From contig JAFTAU010000023.1 in assembly GCA_017455435.1 (NCBI GenBank), positions 62,001 through 126,000 of the forward strand: a stretch of DNA of 64,000 nt, read 5' to 3'. This DNA is from Lachnospiraceae bacterium (GTDB lineage: Bacteria > Bacillota > Clostridia > Lachnospirales > Lachnospiraceae). Position numbers and translations under genes: made by a program. Shown one piece after another: positions 25,623 through 34,256 of the stretch (the stretch's first letter is position 1; each line of letters opens with the position of its first letter). The notes below the pieces were generated by a model. The model made no database searches. It was not told the DNA's origin and saw only the letters and a program-made list of their open reading frames with translations.

Positions 25623-26723
25623 TCAGCCGATATGGATACAGTTGTTTCCGTCCATGTCGAGCGTTCCGTAATAATCGGTCGTCCTCGCCTTTCCGGCATA
25701 GACATCATACGAACCTCCGCCGTCTGTGGTCACGAGCACGGTTCCGTCCAGACCGGTATGCATAAGAGTCGCTCCGCGTTTCGTCATTTCAGTCAAAAGT
25801 CTGTAGTATTCCACATCGTTGGGTACATTGCTAAGACATCCCACATAGAGCTTTGCGTTTACATGATCCAGCCAGCCGGCACTCTGCGACTGCGTACTGG
25901 GTTCGCCATGGTGGTTAAGCTTTGCAATATCGGATTTCAGCTCGTCGCCGTATTTTTCCACGATAATGGTTTCCGTCTTCTGACCCAGCTTTTCATTGTT
26001 TCCGGCATCGCCGCCAAAGAGGAAGGACGCACCCTTCCAGGCGAACCTGATAACAAGAGAGCCTTCGTTGTAGTTTGCCTTGTCGGGATCAAAACCCTCT
26101 ATCGGATTAAAGACCTTTCCGGTCATTTCACCAATATTGATTGTTGCGCCCTCAAGGAGCTTTGTTACCTTTATTCCCCGCTCCTCGATGATATCCATCA
26201 TCTTGCGGTAATAGGGCGTATTCATTCCTTCTTCCTTGATGGGGACATCAGGCATAATGACTTCGCCGATATCCACGTATCTGGCAATAATCGAAAAGCC
26301 GCCCATATGGTCTATATGAGGATGGGAATTAATAAAATAGTCAATCTTTTTAATACCGAGCTGCTGTAGCCCGTAGGCTATATATGCGCCGTTATTGGGG
26401 AGGTTGCAGTCTATCATGCAGGTAGTGCCGTCAGGCAGGATAAACAGCATGGAGTCTCCTCCGTGTTCGCCTTCTTCGGCCGCACTCCAGTTGCTGCCGC
26501 TCTTAAAGAAGTAGCATGCAAGCTTTCCTTCGAAAAGGGTGCTGTCAAAGATATTTATTTCATTATCGCCCGCTTTGGTCCGCTCATCCGGTACGCTTTC
26601 TTCCGGCAACGTTTCCGTGGTATCGGAAGCCGCATCCTCCGGCGTACCTCCTTGGCAGGCAGAGAGCAGCAGTATTATTCCGAGCAAAAATGATATTAAA
26701 CGAATCAATGATCTGCGTTTCAT
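25623..26723 (-). CDS. MBL-fold lipoprotein (ComEC-like extracellular hydrolase)
   Basis: A 366-residue lipoprotein with lipobox LLSAC (Cys23), a Thr/Glu-rich linker, and one metallo-beta-lactamase domain: HGGDSMLFILPDGTTCMIDC, SHPHIDHMGG (His134, His136, Asp138, His139), FLFGGDAGNNE and NHHGEPSTQSQSAGW. These are the metal ligands of a ComEC/Rec2-type extracellular MBL enzyme. It is nearly co-linear with the MBL domain of the 10134-14969 fusion protein. It lies between the sugar-binding lipoprotein gene (31 bases) and the beta-helix lipoprotein gene (21 bases). A role as surface nuclease or phosphodiesterase is possible from the family; the real substrate is unknown. Confidence 0.87.
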   Translation of the reverse strand: MKRRSLIRLISFLLGIILLLSACQGGTPEDAASDTTETLPEESVPDERTKAGDNEINIFDSTLFEGKLACYFFKSGSNWSAAEEGEHGGDSMLFILPDGTTCMIDCNLPNNGAYIAYGLQQLGIKKIDYFINSHPHIDHMGGFSIIARYVDIGEVIMPDVPIKEEGMNTPYYRKMMDIIEERGIKVTKLLEGATINIGEMTGKVFNPIEGFDPDKANYNEGSLVIRFAWKGASFLFGGDAGNNEKLGQKTETIIVEKYGDELKSDIAKLNHHGEPSTQSQSAGWLDHVNAKLYVGCLSNVPNDVEYYRLLTEMTKRGATLMHTGLDGTVLVTTDGGGSYDVYAGKARTTDYYGTLDMDGNNCIHIG

Positions 26724-26754
26724 AATCTGTCCTCCAAACTTAAAACCGCCGGGA

Positions 26755-28179
26755 TTATTCTCCTCTGAGAATAATCAGCTCAAGGCTGCTGTTAATCTTG
26801 TCGGTAGCTTCCTGTATCATGGTCTTGATATCCTGCGAAGGATCGCTTGAGATATTTGAGACAAGCTGTGCGCAGGTTTCTACCAGAGAAGCTGTGACCG
26901 GAGAATAAGGTATTCTGAGGTCTTCCGGTGACGTCATCATTTTTTCAACAAGCTCTTTTGATGAAGGGAATACGTCGTTCTGATAATTCTTCCATTCTTC
27001 CGTCTCAGCGGCAGCATTGGTATAAGGCACATAACCTCTGTAGGTGCACCACGAAACCTGAGCCTCCGGCTGCGAGAAGAATTTTACTACCTCATACGCG
27101 CCTTCCATCTCTTCCTTGTCGCCGGTATTGGTAATGTAGATTCCGGTTCCCTCTGCCAGCGCAGCATTCTTGAATTTTGCATTGTCATCAAGTCCAACCA
27201 GCGGCACAAACGCCCATCTGAAGCCCAGACTCATATCCTTGAGCGTGTATACAAAGGAATTCGTGCAGCCCCAGAACAGAAGCTGCTTGTTGATGAACAG
27301 CGAGGAATCAGCCGTGCCGGAGCCGGTATAATACATTGCTCCGCCCTTCTGGAGGTCGGCATATATGCCAAGAAGCTTTTCCATTCCGACTCCGGTTTCG
27401 CCCTCATTGAAAAGGCACTTTGTAGCCATTTCGGCATAACCGTTGTCATTGTCAAGAGTATCGAGTCCCTGATATCCGAGGATATCCAGGATGTCATACC
27501 CGTAGTAAGGAGAATATCCGTAGGCGCACAGTCCCTTGTCGTGTGCGGTCTGCGACATCTCGGCCACTTTTTCAAAGCTGGTTATGTCAGAGAGACTGTA
27601 GCCTGCCTGCTCGAGCATATCCAGATTTACCATCCAGCCCTTTATGGAAACGCCGAGGCATCCGCCTATCATGTTTCCGTCAGTATCGCAGTAGCTTCTC
27701 TTTACGACGTCAAATATATCGTCTGCCCACTTGTCCGGATCCTTGTCCAGATACTCCTGCAGCTTTACGATATGATCTGCGTTTGCAAATTCGTAGGTCG
27801 CATTCGGAGCTCCGGTAAAGAGCGAAGGATAATCCTTCGGCTCCAGGAATCTCATTCTCTGGCGGATATTGTCTCCGGTTCCGCCGTATTCCATGCGAAG
27901 GAAATATTTGTCGCTCTGAGCATTGAACATATTGACTACATTGTTCAGTCCGTCATAGCTGCCGTCTCCGTAATACATCCAGAAGACCAGCTCTATCTTC
28001 CCGTCATCTAGCCTTTTTGCGTGGATGACGCTTTCCTGCTCATCCTGACCGGCTTCCTGAGAGGAATCGCCATTATCAGCAGCCTTCGTGTCGCCCGAAC
28101 TGCCGCTTCCGCCGCAGCCTGACAAAACGAGAACAGCCGCGATGAGCATTGCCATCAGCCTTAACCATGTCTTTTTCAT
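26755..28179 (-). CDS. ABC sugar transporter, substrate-binding lipoprotein
   Basis: A 474-residue family 1-type extracellular solute-binding protein with lipobox VLSGC in the first 25 residues and a Gly/Ser/Asp linker. IELVFWMYYGDGSYDGLNNVVNMFNAQSDKY is the usual start of the first lobe; GTGIYITNTGD and EVVKFFSQPEAQVSW mark the later hinge part. ATG 28179 follows AAGGAGGTTCTT; an earlier ATG at 28218 lies before the signal peptide and overlaps the permease gene. It feeds the two permeases just upstream. No ATPase gene is in the operon. The sugar bound is unknown; neighbours suggest an oligosaccharide with pentose or galactose-like units. Confidence 0.93.
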   Translation of the reverse strand: MKKTWLRLMAMLIAAVLVLSGCGGSGSSGDTKAADNGDSSQEAGQDEQESVIHAKRLDDGKIELVFWMYYGDGSYDGLNNVVNMFNAQSDKYFLRMEYGGTGDNIRQRMRFLEPKDYPSLFTGAPNATYEFANADHIVKLQEYLDKDPDKWADDIFDVVKRSYCDTDGNMIGGCLGVSIKGWMVNLDMLEQAGYSLSDITSFEKVAEMSQTAHDKGLCAYGYSPYYGYDILDILGYQGLDTLDNDNGYAEMATKCLFNEGETGVGMEKLLGIYADLQKGGAMYYTGSGTADSSLFINKQLLFWGCTNSFVYTLKDMSLGFRWAFVPLVGLDDNAKFKNAALAEGTGIYITNTGDKEEMEGAYEVVKFFSQPEAQVSWCTYRGYVPYTNAAAETEEWKNYQNDVFPSSKELVEKMMTSPEDLRIPYSPVTASLVETCAQLVSNISSDPSQDIKTMIQEATDKINSSLELIILRGE

Positions 28180-28214
28180 AAGAACCTCCTTAAAAACAAT
28201 TGAGTTTTTTATTA

Positions 28215-29030
28215 TCAATTTTTCACGGCTCCCGCCGTAACACCTTCGGTAATTGAGTCGAGTCCGAATACAAAGAGTATTACCGGAACTACAAGTATCA
28301 GCAAAACAGCCGACATCATAACGCCGGGATGAGCGACGTCCTTTAGATATGCCACACCTGTCTGTATCGTCCTCATGGAATCGGACGTGGTAACCAGCAT
28401 CGGCCAGAAGTAATCGTTATAAGCCCAGATAACGGAAAGCAGTGTCTGCGCGATTATGATGGGCTTGCAGAGCGGAATCAGGATTTTGACAAAATACCGG
28501 ATGTGACCACAGCCGTCGATTCTGGCCGCTTCCCATATTGATTTAGGGATAGACAGCATATTCTGCCTGAACATAAACACAGCCGACACGTTTATCAATC
28601 CCGTAATACACAGCGCTATGTATGTGTTTATCAGGTCCCATCCGACCATCATCTTGAAAAGTGATACCGTGACTGTTTCCATAGGAATCATCAGCGACGC
28701 TATCATTATCGTAAACAGCAGGTTTTTCATCGGGAAATTGAAGTGTGAAAAAGCATACGCCGCCATGAGTGCCGTAATTATCTGACAGGGCACGCATATC
28801 AGTATCTGAATGATAGTGTTTTTGAAGTATCCGAGCAGGTTGATCTGAGACATGGCAAAATTGAAATTGTCAAGGCTCGGGTCCGCAACCGAAAGCTCAT
28901 ACGGAAGCTTGTTTACCTCGTCGATTGACTGCAGCGAGACTATAATCGCCACTATCAGAGGAATGATAAAAGCCAGCGCGAGTATCAGCTTTATTACATT
29001 TAACGGTACTTTTCTAAATAACTTACGCAT
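28215..29030 (-). CDS. Carbohydrate ABC permease, MalG type
   Basis: A 271-residue inner membrane protein with six predicted helices. The coupling EAA loop reads EAARIDGCGHIRYFVKILIP, as in MalG/LacG permeases. It pairs with the MalF-type permease 12 bases upstream and the binding lipoprotein 35 bases downstream. The ATG follows AAGGGGGGATAAAA. Confidence 0.94.
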   Translation of the reverse strand: MRKLFRKVPLNVIKLILALAFIIPLIVAIIVSLQSIDEVNKLPYELSVADPSLDNFNFAMSQINLLGYFKNTIIQILICVPCQIITALMAAYAFSHFNFPMKNLLFTIMIASLMIPMETVTVSLFKMMVGWDLINTYIALCITGLINVSAVFMFRQNMLSIPKSIWEAARIDGCGHIRYFVKILIPLCKPIIIAQTLLSVIWAYNDYFWPMLVTTSDSMRTIQTGVAYLKDVAHPGVMMSAVLLILVVPVILFVFGLDSITEGVTAGAVKN

Positions 29031-29042
29031 TTTTATCCCCCC

Positions 29043-29915
29043 TTATTGATAATGTACGAGTTTCTTTTCAAGAATGAACTGAATCCTCGTAATCAGGAAT
29101 ATGAGCAGGAAGAGAACTATCGACAGACAGCAGGCCGTCTCGTATTCGCCCAGCTCTATTCCTTTGTAATAGACCTCGTACATCAGGGTTCTGGTAGAAT
29201 TTTGCGGTCCTCCGTAGGTCAGCAGTCTGATCTGTGTAAAGGTCTTGATTGCCGTGAGTATATTCAGGAAAACAACGAAGAATATCTGCGGCGAGGCCAT
29301 AGGTATCATGATTTTTACGGATCTCTTAAATCCTGACGCTCCGTCAAGCATTGCCGCTTCCTGTATATCCATAGGCACGCTTCTGAAGCCGGCGAGGAGC
29401 AGCAGGAACGTCGTTCCCACGTGACACCACGAGGTTATTATCGACAGAACAACTATGGCCGTAGATTGATCGTGCAGCCAGTCGGTCTGAATACCGAGCC
29501 AGGTATTCATCAGTCCGCCGTTGCCCTTGAAGATGAATCCCCAGATTACGCTGGCTGCGACTGATGATATCGCAATTGGCAATGCATAAATGGTCTGATA
29601 AAATCTGTTTATCTTTTCCCGTCTCACGCAGAGCAGCGCGAGCGCCATTCCTGCCGTAAAGGTAAAAACAAAATTCATTCCGGAGAACAGCAGCGTGGAA
29701 CCCAGCATTTTCCAGAACAATCCCGATTCATAGGTAAACAGATTTTTCCAGAAATATGTACCCGACCACTTCAGCCATTCGCCGTACTGATCTGTAAAGG
29801 AAAAGGAATTGATAATCGTTTTGGCAAACGGATAAAAGCCGAATATAATAATTCCGGCAAATGTCGGCAAAAGGAACAGATAAGGCAGCCAAACCTTCTT
29901 TTTATCCTTTTTCAT
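29043..29915 (-). CDS. Carbohydrate ABC permease, MalF type
   Basis: A 290-residue membrane protein with six helices and the EAA loop EAAMLDGASGFKRSVKIMIP. It has the short N-terminus usual for Gram-positive MalF-type permeases. With the MalG-type partner it forms the channel of the importer; the ATP-hydrolysing subunit must be encoded elsewhere, as is common for MsmX-dependent systems. The ATG follows GGAGGGATTCAGTAT. Confidence 0.94.
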   Translation of the reverse strand: MKKDKKKVWLPYLFLLPTFAGIIIFGFYPFAKTIINSFSFTDQYGEWLKWSGTYFWKNLFTYESGLFWKMLGSTLLFSGMNFVFTFTAGMALALLCVRREKINRFYQTIYALPIAISSVAASVIWGFIFKGNGGLMNTWLGIQTDWLHDQSTAIVVLSIITSWCHVGTTFLLLLAGFRSVPMDIQEAAMLDGASGFKRSVKIMIPMASPQIFFVVFLNILTAIKTFTQIRLLTYGGPQNSTRTLMYEVYYKGIELGEYETACCLSIVLFLLIFLITRIQFILEKKLVHYQ

Positions 29916-29949
29916 ATACTGAATCCCTCCGGTCCCAATATCTATTTCG

Positions 29950-30933
29950 CTACAGCTTTATCTCCGCAAGTGTGGCAGGCATTTCATGCGCGGTATTGAC
30001 CACGATATCGCCCGTCACAAGGTCAAAGCAGGAAATAACCAATGAGCCGTTCCAGATAATGGGCTCGCCGGGCTGATCAAGTTCGCCGTTAAATCCGTCA
30101 GTGTCGCCGTTTACGGCCAGTCTGGTCACAGTGCCGTCAGGCAGAATCTTCGCGATAGCATTGGCACAGAAATCCGCGATATACAGGTTTCCTTCTTCGT
30201 CCATTATCATTCCGTCTGTGCTCTCGAGATTCTCCGGATCCTGAGCCCAGATTTCGTTTGATTTTACTGACATATCCTCGTTAAAAGTGACCTTGTATAC
30301 GGCACCGTCGCCGAAGTTTCCTACGAGGAGATTTCCGTCATGGTCAAACTCGATGCCGTCAACGCCGTACTGGTCGGCAGGATTCTGGGTGATAAAGGTG
30401 GTGAGGATGTTTTTGTCCTCAAGAGTATTGGTGATATTGATGTCCTCGTCATCCAGTGCGAACCTGTAGACACAGCTCACCAGTTTTCCCGAAGGATGCT
30501 TTACCAGTTCCAGTGTGCTCTGGGTGACATAGATATATCCGTCTTTAATACGCATTCCATTGGGATGCTCCATGTTCTTTGCAACTACAGTGGTCTTTAC
30601 TATGGTGTCGCCGTCCATACGGACTCTGAGAATGCGCCCCTTGCGGATGAGCTCCGGTTTTCCGGGCCAGCCCTGGTTGTCACAGATATACAAATCTCCG
30701 TCCGGACCAAAAGCAATACCCATGGGAGAAGCAAGTCCCGTTTCCTCATGTACGGGAACGTCAAACCATTTTCTGATGTTTCTGTTTTTGTCAATCTTCA
30801 ATATGCATCCGGGCAGGCTCTGATCTGCATAGTTGGGGGCCGCCAGTATGAGGTTTCCCTCGTTGTCTATCGCCATTCCGTCGGGAGTGGCTACGTATTC
30901 GGGTAATTTTGCAAACAATGTGGATTTTGTCAT
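29950..30933 (-). CDS. SMP-30/gluconolactonase-like beta-propeller protein
   Basis: A 327-residue cytosolic protein built of propeller blades: PDGMAIDNEGNLILAA, SPMGIAFGPDGDLYICDN, HPNGMRIKDGYIYVTQS, GVDGIEFDHDGNLLVGNFG and STDGMIMDEEGNLYIADF. The repeated Asp/Asn positions fit the calcium site of SMP-30-type lactonases, so hydrolysis of a sugar lactone is plausible, but NHL-type binding proteins look alike. ATG 30933 after AAGGAGGCAGAA is preferred over one at 30990 inside the kinase gene. It follows the FGGY kinase by 10 bases. Confidence 0.75.
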   Translation of the reverse strand: MTKSTLFAKLPEYVATPDGMAIDNEGNLILAAPNYADQSLPGCILKIDKNRNIRKWFDVPVHEETGLASPMGIAFGPDGDLYICDNQGWPGKPELIRKGRILRVRMDGDTIVKTTVVAKNMEHPNGMRIKDGYIYVTQSTLELVKHPSGKLVSCVYRFALDDEDINITNTLEDKNILTTFITQNPADQYGVDGIEFDHDGNLLVGNFGDGAVYKVTFNEDMSVKSNEIWAQDPENLESTDGMIMDEEGNLYIADFCANAIAKILPDGTVTRLAVNGDTDGFNGELDQPGEPIIWNGSLVISCFDLVTGDIVVNTAHEMPATLAEIKL

Positions 30934-30943
30934 TTCTGCCTCC

Positions 30944-32455
30944 TTAAATCTCCGCGAAAAGCGGCTCGTTGTAATAATATGCCTTATCAAAAAGCTTCTT
31001 TAGCTCTTTATACGTTTTGACGGTTTCCGGATCCGGAGTGCTGCTCTCGGTGATTTTTATGAATTTATTAACTGCGTCAAAGTTTTCGAACAATCCTACT
31101 CCCACGCCTGCGGTGATAGCCGCACCCATGGAGGTCGCTTCTTCCAGATAGTTCGGTACGTTTACCTGGATACCGAAAATATCGCAGAGTATCCGCTGCC
31201 AGATTTTGTTTCTGGCGCCGCCGCCCACCAGGGTAAGCTCCCGTATATCGTTTCCGGCGCTTTCAAAGGTTTTTAGAATGATGTCGAGATTCATTCCGAC
31301 ACCTTCCATGACTGCACGCAGCATATCGCCTCTGCCGTGTCCCATAGTCAGACCGATAAACGCGCCTCTTGCCTTGTCATTCCATCTGGGGCTTCTTTCG
31401 CCCATCAGATAAGGCAGAAACAGCAGGCCGCCGGCTCCTGCGGGCGAGGCCGAAGCCTCTTTTTCGACCGTAGCGTAAATATCTTTCTTATCGAAAGCGG
31501 GCTGACCGTCAATGCTCTTAAACAGTGCACTTACCGCCCAGCTGAGAGACCCGCCGCCGGTCTGCATGGTGCCGGTAGGCAGGCAGTAACCGGGAACGAT
31601 GTGGGCGAAATTAAAAACTGTCATCTTTTCGTCGCAGACAAGCTTTTTCGCTGCGAGCGATATCCACGATGACGTTCCAAGGCAGCAATTCGCTATTCCT
31701 TCTTTTACAACTCCTGTTCCGACTGCGGCGCAGCAGCCGTCTCCGCCTCCGCATACCACGGGAGTGCCTTCACAAAGTCCCGTGAGCGCCGCTGCTTCTG
31801 CATTCACCTTTCCTGCGACGTCTACCGAACGCAGCAGCTCAGGAAGCTTGCTCCCGTCAAGTCCGCTGACCTTTATGATTTCATCTGACCATGTCAGCGT
31901 ATTCAAATCCAGCAGGCAGGTGGATGACGCGTCAGAATATTCGGTCACGAATCTTCCGGTGAGCTTATAGATGATATAGTCCTTTGCGTTCAGCATCTTG
32001 TAAGTTTTCGCATATATTTCGGGGAGATTGTCCCTGATCCACATGAGCTTTGTGATGCTGTCAGACGCGCTGATTCTGTGGCCGGTAATGCCGTAATACT
32101 TTGTTTCGTCGATATTTCTTCTGATATATTCCGCCTGCTCTGTCGACCTCATGTCCGCCCATATAAGAGAGTTGTAGAGCGGCTCTCCCTCTCTATCCAC
32201 GCAGAGGCACCCCATCATCTGTCCGCTGAACGAAACAGCTGCGATGTCATGAGGATCGATATCCGCAACCAGCGTCCGGGTCGTTTCGCAAACGGCACGC
32301 CACCAGTCGTCCGCACGCTGTTCGGCCGCGTTTCCGGGTTTTGTGATCAGTTCGTATGAATAAACGGTGCTTTTGACCAGTTTTCCTTCGGAGTCAAAAA
32401 GCGTGGCCTTGTTTCCGGAGGTTCCCAGGTCGTGGGCAAGCAGATATGCCGGCAT
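30944..32455 (-). CDS. xylB: FGGY-family sugar kinase, xylulokinase-like
   Basis: A 503-residue kinase. The N-terminal DLGTSGNKATLF is the phosphate-1 motif; AVSFSGQMMGCLCVD and LIWADMRS match the xylulokinase substrate region; CGGGDGCCAAVGTG and a C-terminal LVGGGARNKIWQRILCDIFG complete the ATP site. It should phosphorylate a ketopentose such as D-xylulose; related FGGY enzymes act on L-xylulose, L-ribulose or polyols, so the symbol is a best guess. It lies between the dehydrogenase and the propeller protein in the sugar operon. Start ATG follows AAAGGAGAAAACAT. Confidence 0.85.
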   Translation of the reverse strand: MPAYLLAHDLGTSGNKATLFDSEGKLVKSTVYSYELITKPGNAAEQRADDWWRAVCETTRTLVADIDPHDIAAVSFSGQMMGCLCVDREGEPLYNSLIWADMRSTEQAEYIRRNIDETKYYGITGHRISASDSITKLMWIRDNLPEIYAKTYKMLNAKDYIIYKLTGRFVTEYSDASSTCLLDLNTLTWSDEIIKVSGLDGSKLPELLRSVDVAGKVNAEAAALTGLCEGTPVVCGGGDGCCAAVGTGVVKEGIANCCLGTSSWISLAAKKLVCDEKMTVFNFAHIVPGYCLPTGTMQTGGGSLSWAVSALFKSIDGQPAFDKKDIYATVEKEASASPAGAGGLLFLPYLMGERSPRWNDKARGAFIGLTMGHGRGDMLRAVMEGVGMNLDIILKTFESAGNDIRELTLVGGGARNKIWQRILCDIFGIQVNVPNYLEEATSMGAAITAGVGVGLFENFDAVNKFIKITESSTPDPETVKTYKELKKLFDKAYYYNEPLFAEI

Positions 32456-32485
32456 ATGTTTTCTCCTTTTTTAAAAACAGCTGCG

Positions 32486-33511
32486 TCAGAAGCGGATGAC
32501 CATCTTCATTACAGGCTCATGGTTTTCTATCTTTTTGAATGCCTTATCTATATCGGCAAAATCAAAAACATCGGAAATGTAGTCGTTCGGATCCAGAACG
32601 CCCATCTTTATCCAGTTGACGATCTGTTCATGTGCCTCAGATTCGGCTTTCTTTGACGGGAACTGATGGAAATGCAGCGTCCAGTTATACGGGCATCTGC
32701 TCCAGTCTATGTTGGCGCTGCTCGCCTCTGAAATACCGTATACGCAGATCTTTCCATCGGGCACTATAAAGCCCAGGGCCTCATTGATAAAGCTCGTATC
32801 GCCGACCGCATCCAGAGCAAAATCCGCTCCATCCGGAAGAATCTTGCGAACCTCTTCGCAAATGTTCTGCTTTTTGGAATTGATCAGGTAATCCGCACCT
32901 CTCTTTTCGGCCTGACGAAGCTTTTCATCATCTCTGCCGACGGCTATCACGGGGCCTACGCCCATCAGCTTTGCAAACTGAACGAAGCACAGTCCGACAG
33001 GGCCGAGGCCAAGTACCACCAGGCTCTTGTTGGGTTCTATGGAAAAACGCTTCAGCGTGCTGAGAACCTCTCTGAAGGTGATTATCATTGCGGAGCTGAC
33101 AGGATCAAAATCCTTCGGAAGCTTTCTCTGCCCGTAGGCAAATTCGTCGGGGCGGAGACCATCGGCTTCCATGGCGTATGCATCCGTAATAATATTGTAT
33201 TCGGAATATGTTCCCCAGCCGCTTGAGTACCCTTCCGGAACATCGGACCAGTACGGCATAAGAACCATATCTCCTATTTCAAAATTTTTAACCTTTGCGC
33301 CCTTTTCAACGACAGTTGCCACGCCCTCATGACCGAGAACCGTGGGATAGCTGTCTATTCCCTTGAAAGTACCGTGAATAATCTTTGTGTCCGTGCCCTT
33401 GCAGACTCCGCAGCTGAGGAGCTTTACCAGACAATCGTACTCTCCGTACCTGGGCATCGGCATTTCTTCAAATCCGCATGTATGATCGGGATATACCACA
33501 TAGCTTTTCAT
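32486..33511 (-). CDS. Zinc-dependent medium-chain alcohol/polyol dehydrogenase
   Basis: A 341-residue MDR-family protein. The catalytic zinc ligands are in CGVCKGTD (Cys37) and GHEG (His61, Glu62); the Rossmann motif is LGLGPVG. The four-Cys structural zinc loop of many MDR enzymes is not seen. Together with DeoC, GRE and the sugar kinase it probably oxidises or reduces a sugar, polyol or aldehyde. A longer frame starting at 33601 would overlap deoC; ATG 33511 has GGAGGAACATCAAA before it and is chosen. Confidence 0.88.
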   Translation of the reverse strand: MKSYVVYPDHTCGFEEMPMPRYGEYDCLVKLLSCGVCKGTDTKIIHGTFKGIDSYPTVLGHEGVATVVEKGAKVKNFEIGDMVLMPYWSDVPEGYSSGWGTYSEYNIITDAYAMEADGLRPDEFAYGQRKLPKDFDPVSSAMIITFREVLSTLKRFSIEPNKSLVVLGLGPVGLCFVQFAKLMGVGPVIAVGRDDEKLRQAEKRGADYLINSKKQNICEEVRKILPDGADFALDAVGDTSFINEALGFIVPDGKICVYGISEASSANIDWSRCPYNWTLHFHQFPSKKAESEAHEQIVNWIKMGVLDPNDYISDVFDFADIDKAFKKIENHEPVMKMVIRF

Positions 33512-33569
33512 TTTGATGTTCCTCCGGTTTTTTCTTTGTTCCATCCGGACTCTCGCCCGGATACTGTTA

Positions 33570-34253
33570 TTATTTCTCGATGAGAGCGAAGTATTCTTCA
33601 CTAATTGCCGCGGCGGCGCTGCAGCCTATACGGGAAGCGCCTGCTTCGAGCATCGCCAGACAGTCATTCAGTGTGCGGATGCCTCCGGCGGCTTTTACCT
33701 TTATGGCATCTCCCACCATGGACTTCATCAGGCGTACATCCTCTACGGTTGCCGCTCCCGGTCCGAAGCCGGTGGATGTTTTGATAAAGTCGGGGCGCTC
33801 TTTAATAGCTATTTCACAGGCAGCGCGTTTTTCATCATCGGTCAGATAGCAATTTTCGAATATAACCTTTGAGATAATGCCGCGTTCTCTGCAAATCTGG
33901 GTAATGGCGTGCATTTCTTCGCGAATATAGTCAAGCCTGCCTTCCTTCAGTTTTCCGATGTTGAGAACATAATCCACCTCTGCCGCGCCGTCCGCTATAC
34001 TGCCGATTGTTTCCTGAACCTTTGAAGCTATCGTGCTGATACCCAGCGGAAAGCCTACGGCCGCGTCTACTCCCACGCCACTGCCTGAGAGGAGTCCGCT
34101 GCACAGCCTGACCACGCCTGTATTGACCGCTACGGTATGGAAGCCGTATTTTGCGGATTCAAGACAGATCTTTTTAAAATCCTCTTCCGTCGCCGACGGT
34201 TTTAAGAGAGTGTTGTCAAATAAATAGGCAAAATCCTTTTTTGAATAATTCAT
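33570..34253 (-). CDS. deoC: Deoxyribose-phosphate aldolase family (DeoC)
   Basis: A 227-residue class I aldolase. It has Asp94 in AEVDYVLNIG, the Schiff-base Lys158 in FIKTSTGFG and the second Lys187 in VKAAGGIR, plus the C-terminal SAAAAISEEY. The family cleaves 2-deoxyribose 5-phosphate to acetaldehyde and glyceraldehyde 3-phosphate. Here it sits three bases after the GRE gene and not beside nucleoside genes, so a related deoxy-sugar phosphate made in this pathway is an attractive substrate (inference). Confidence 0.9.
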   Translation of the reverse strand: MNYSKKDFAYLFDNTLLKPSATEEDFKKICLESAKYGFHTVAVNTGVVRLCSGLLSGSGVGVDAAVGFPLGISTIASKVQETIGSIADGAAEVDYVLNIGKLKEGRLDYIREEMHAITQICRERGIISKVIFENCYLTDDEKRAACEIAIKERPDFIKTSTGFGPGAATVEDVRLMKSMVGDAIKVKAAGGIRTLNDCLAMLEAGASRIGCSAAAAISEEYFALIEK

Positions 34254-34256
34254 GTG

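Noticed and set aside
33511..33601. N-terminal extension of the alcohol dehydrogenase
   Set aside because: It overlaps deoC, is basic and low in similarity, while ATG 33511 has a strong ribosome site.
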